Shown here: positions 6,544 through 6,732 of the stretch, one piece after another
Position numbering within the stretch: the first letter of the stretch is position 1
Layout: every line of letters begins with the position of its first letter
The notes under the pieces: generated by a model
Databases searched by the model: none
Told to the model about the DNA's origin: nothing
The model's input: the letters and a program-made list of their open reading frames with translations, nothing else
Position numbers and translations under genes: made by a program
Assembly: GCA_016763955.1 (NCBI GenBank)
Contig: JAESSU010000443.1
Location: 1-6,732 of the forward strand
DNA length: 6,732 nucleotides
Direction: 5' to 3'
From: Phycisphaeraceae bacterium
Lineage (GTDB): Bacteria; Planctomycetota; Phycisphaerae; Phycisphaerales; Phycisphaeraceae

Positions 6544-6577
6544 TTAACGGTGTCGTTAATCTCGATTTCCTGATTAA
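6544..6577. promoter_or_regulatory. Overlapping inverted repeats, candidate operator
   Basis: TTAACG-GTGT-CGTTAA (6544-6559) is a perfect 6+6 inverted repeat. Its right arm overlaps a second one, TTAATC (6556-6561) with GATTAA (6572-6577). Both lie just upstream of the -35 box of the promoter at 6585. This is where an activator or repressor of the response-regulator gene could bind. The binding protein is unknown. Confidence 0.4.
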
Positions 6578-6584
6578 AGGTTAC

Positions 6585-6613
6585 TTTACATCAATGCCAT
6601 TGTGAGAGATAAT
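6585..6613 (+). promoter_or_regulatory. Sigma70-type promoter of the response-regulator gene
   Basis: TTTACA (6585-6590) and GATAAT (6608-6613) are each five-of-six matches to the housekeeping consensus and are separated by exactly 17 bases. Transcription would start near 6620, leaving a leader of about 36-40 bases before the ATGs at 6656 and 6659. This is the best promoter in the window. Confidence 0.65.
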
Positions 6614-6655
6614 AGAGGCCCACCTAAGTTCACCCCAATTAATAAAAGTAGAGAA

Positions 6656-6732
6656 ATGATGGATAGCAATATAACCCCCGATACGACTGACCTTCGCCTT
6701 GAGGACCGTACAATTTTGATCGTTGATGATGA
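6656..6732 (+). CDS. Response regulator, N-terminal fragment (cut by window end)
   Basis: Only 25 complete codons are present. After a polar leader of about 17 residues (MMDSNITPDTTDLRLED) the frame reads RTILIVDD and then an incomplete GA codon. Hydrophobic strand plus D-D-(D/E) is the start of a CheY-like receiver domain, where the acidic pair binds the magnesium needed for phosphorylation. The phospho-acceptor Asp and any output domain lie outside the window, so the pathway cannot be told. Two adjacent ATGs (6656, 6659) are possible starts; with GAG at 6651-6653 the second has better spacing. A chemotaxis role is possible given nearby fliM but unsupported. Confidence 0.75.
   Translation, partial: MMDSNITPDTTDLRLEDRTILIVDD

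Overview
The window looks like an ordinary chromosomal stretch of a Gram-negative, flagellated bacterium. It is moderately AT-rich in its non-coding parts. A lipid A-type acyltransferase implies an LPS outer membrane, DsbD implies periplasmic disulfide chemistry, and FliM implies flagella. The style of FliM and the large membrane-anchored coiled-coil protein with a BRCT-like region remind me of Planctomycetota, probably the Phycisphaerae side. That placement comes from memory of families, not from a search, so treat it as moderate to weak.

Layout from left to right. Bases 1-654 hold no convincing gene. They are AT-rich and dense in inverted repeats, including a long nested stem-loop at 242-310. 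At 655-682 a strong intrinsic terminator closes the leftward fliM gene (718-1746, minus strand). fliM stands alone: it has its own Shine-Dalgarno, an exact GCCGATAA flagellar-sigma -10-like box upstream, and its own terminator. A dsbD-type thiol:disulfide interchange gene diverges from it on the plus strand. Its open frame begins at the base next to the fliM start codon, but the signal peptide argues for a start at 1876, which leaves about 130 bp of divergent control region.

Downstream on the plus strand are a 465-residue single-pass membrane protein with a long coiled coil, a beta-rich domain and a BRCT-like segment (3934-5331), then a LpxL/HtrB-family lysophospholipid acyltransferase (5464-6489). 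The first codons of a response-regulator gene run off the right edge (6656 onward). Each plus-strand gene is preceded by 130-170 bp of non-coding DNA holding promoter-like elements or inverted repeats, and none overlap, so they are probably separate transcription units, not one operon.

The genes share a cell-envelope theme: flagellar switch, periplasmic reductant supply, membrane-tethered coiled coil and lipid A acylation. Nothing in the sequence proves that they work together. There is no CRISPR array, insertion sequence, tRNA, phage gene or recognisable defence system. The least explained items are the coiled-coil/BRCT-like protein and the structured non-coding left end.
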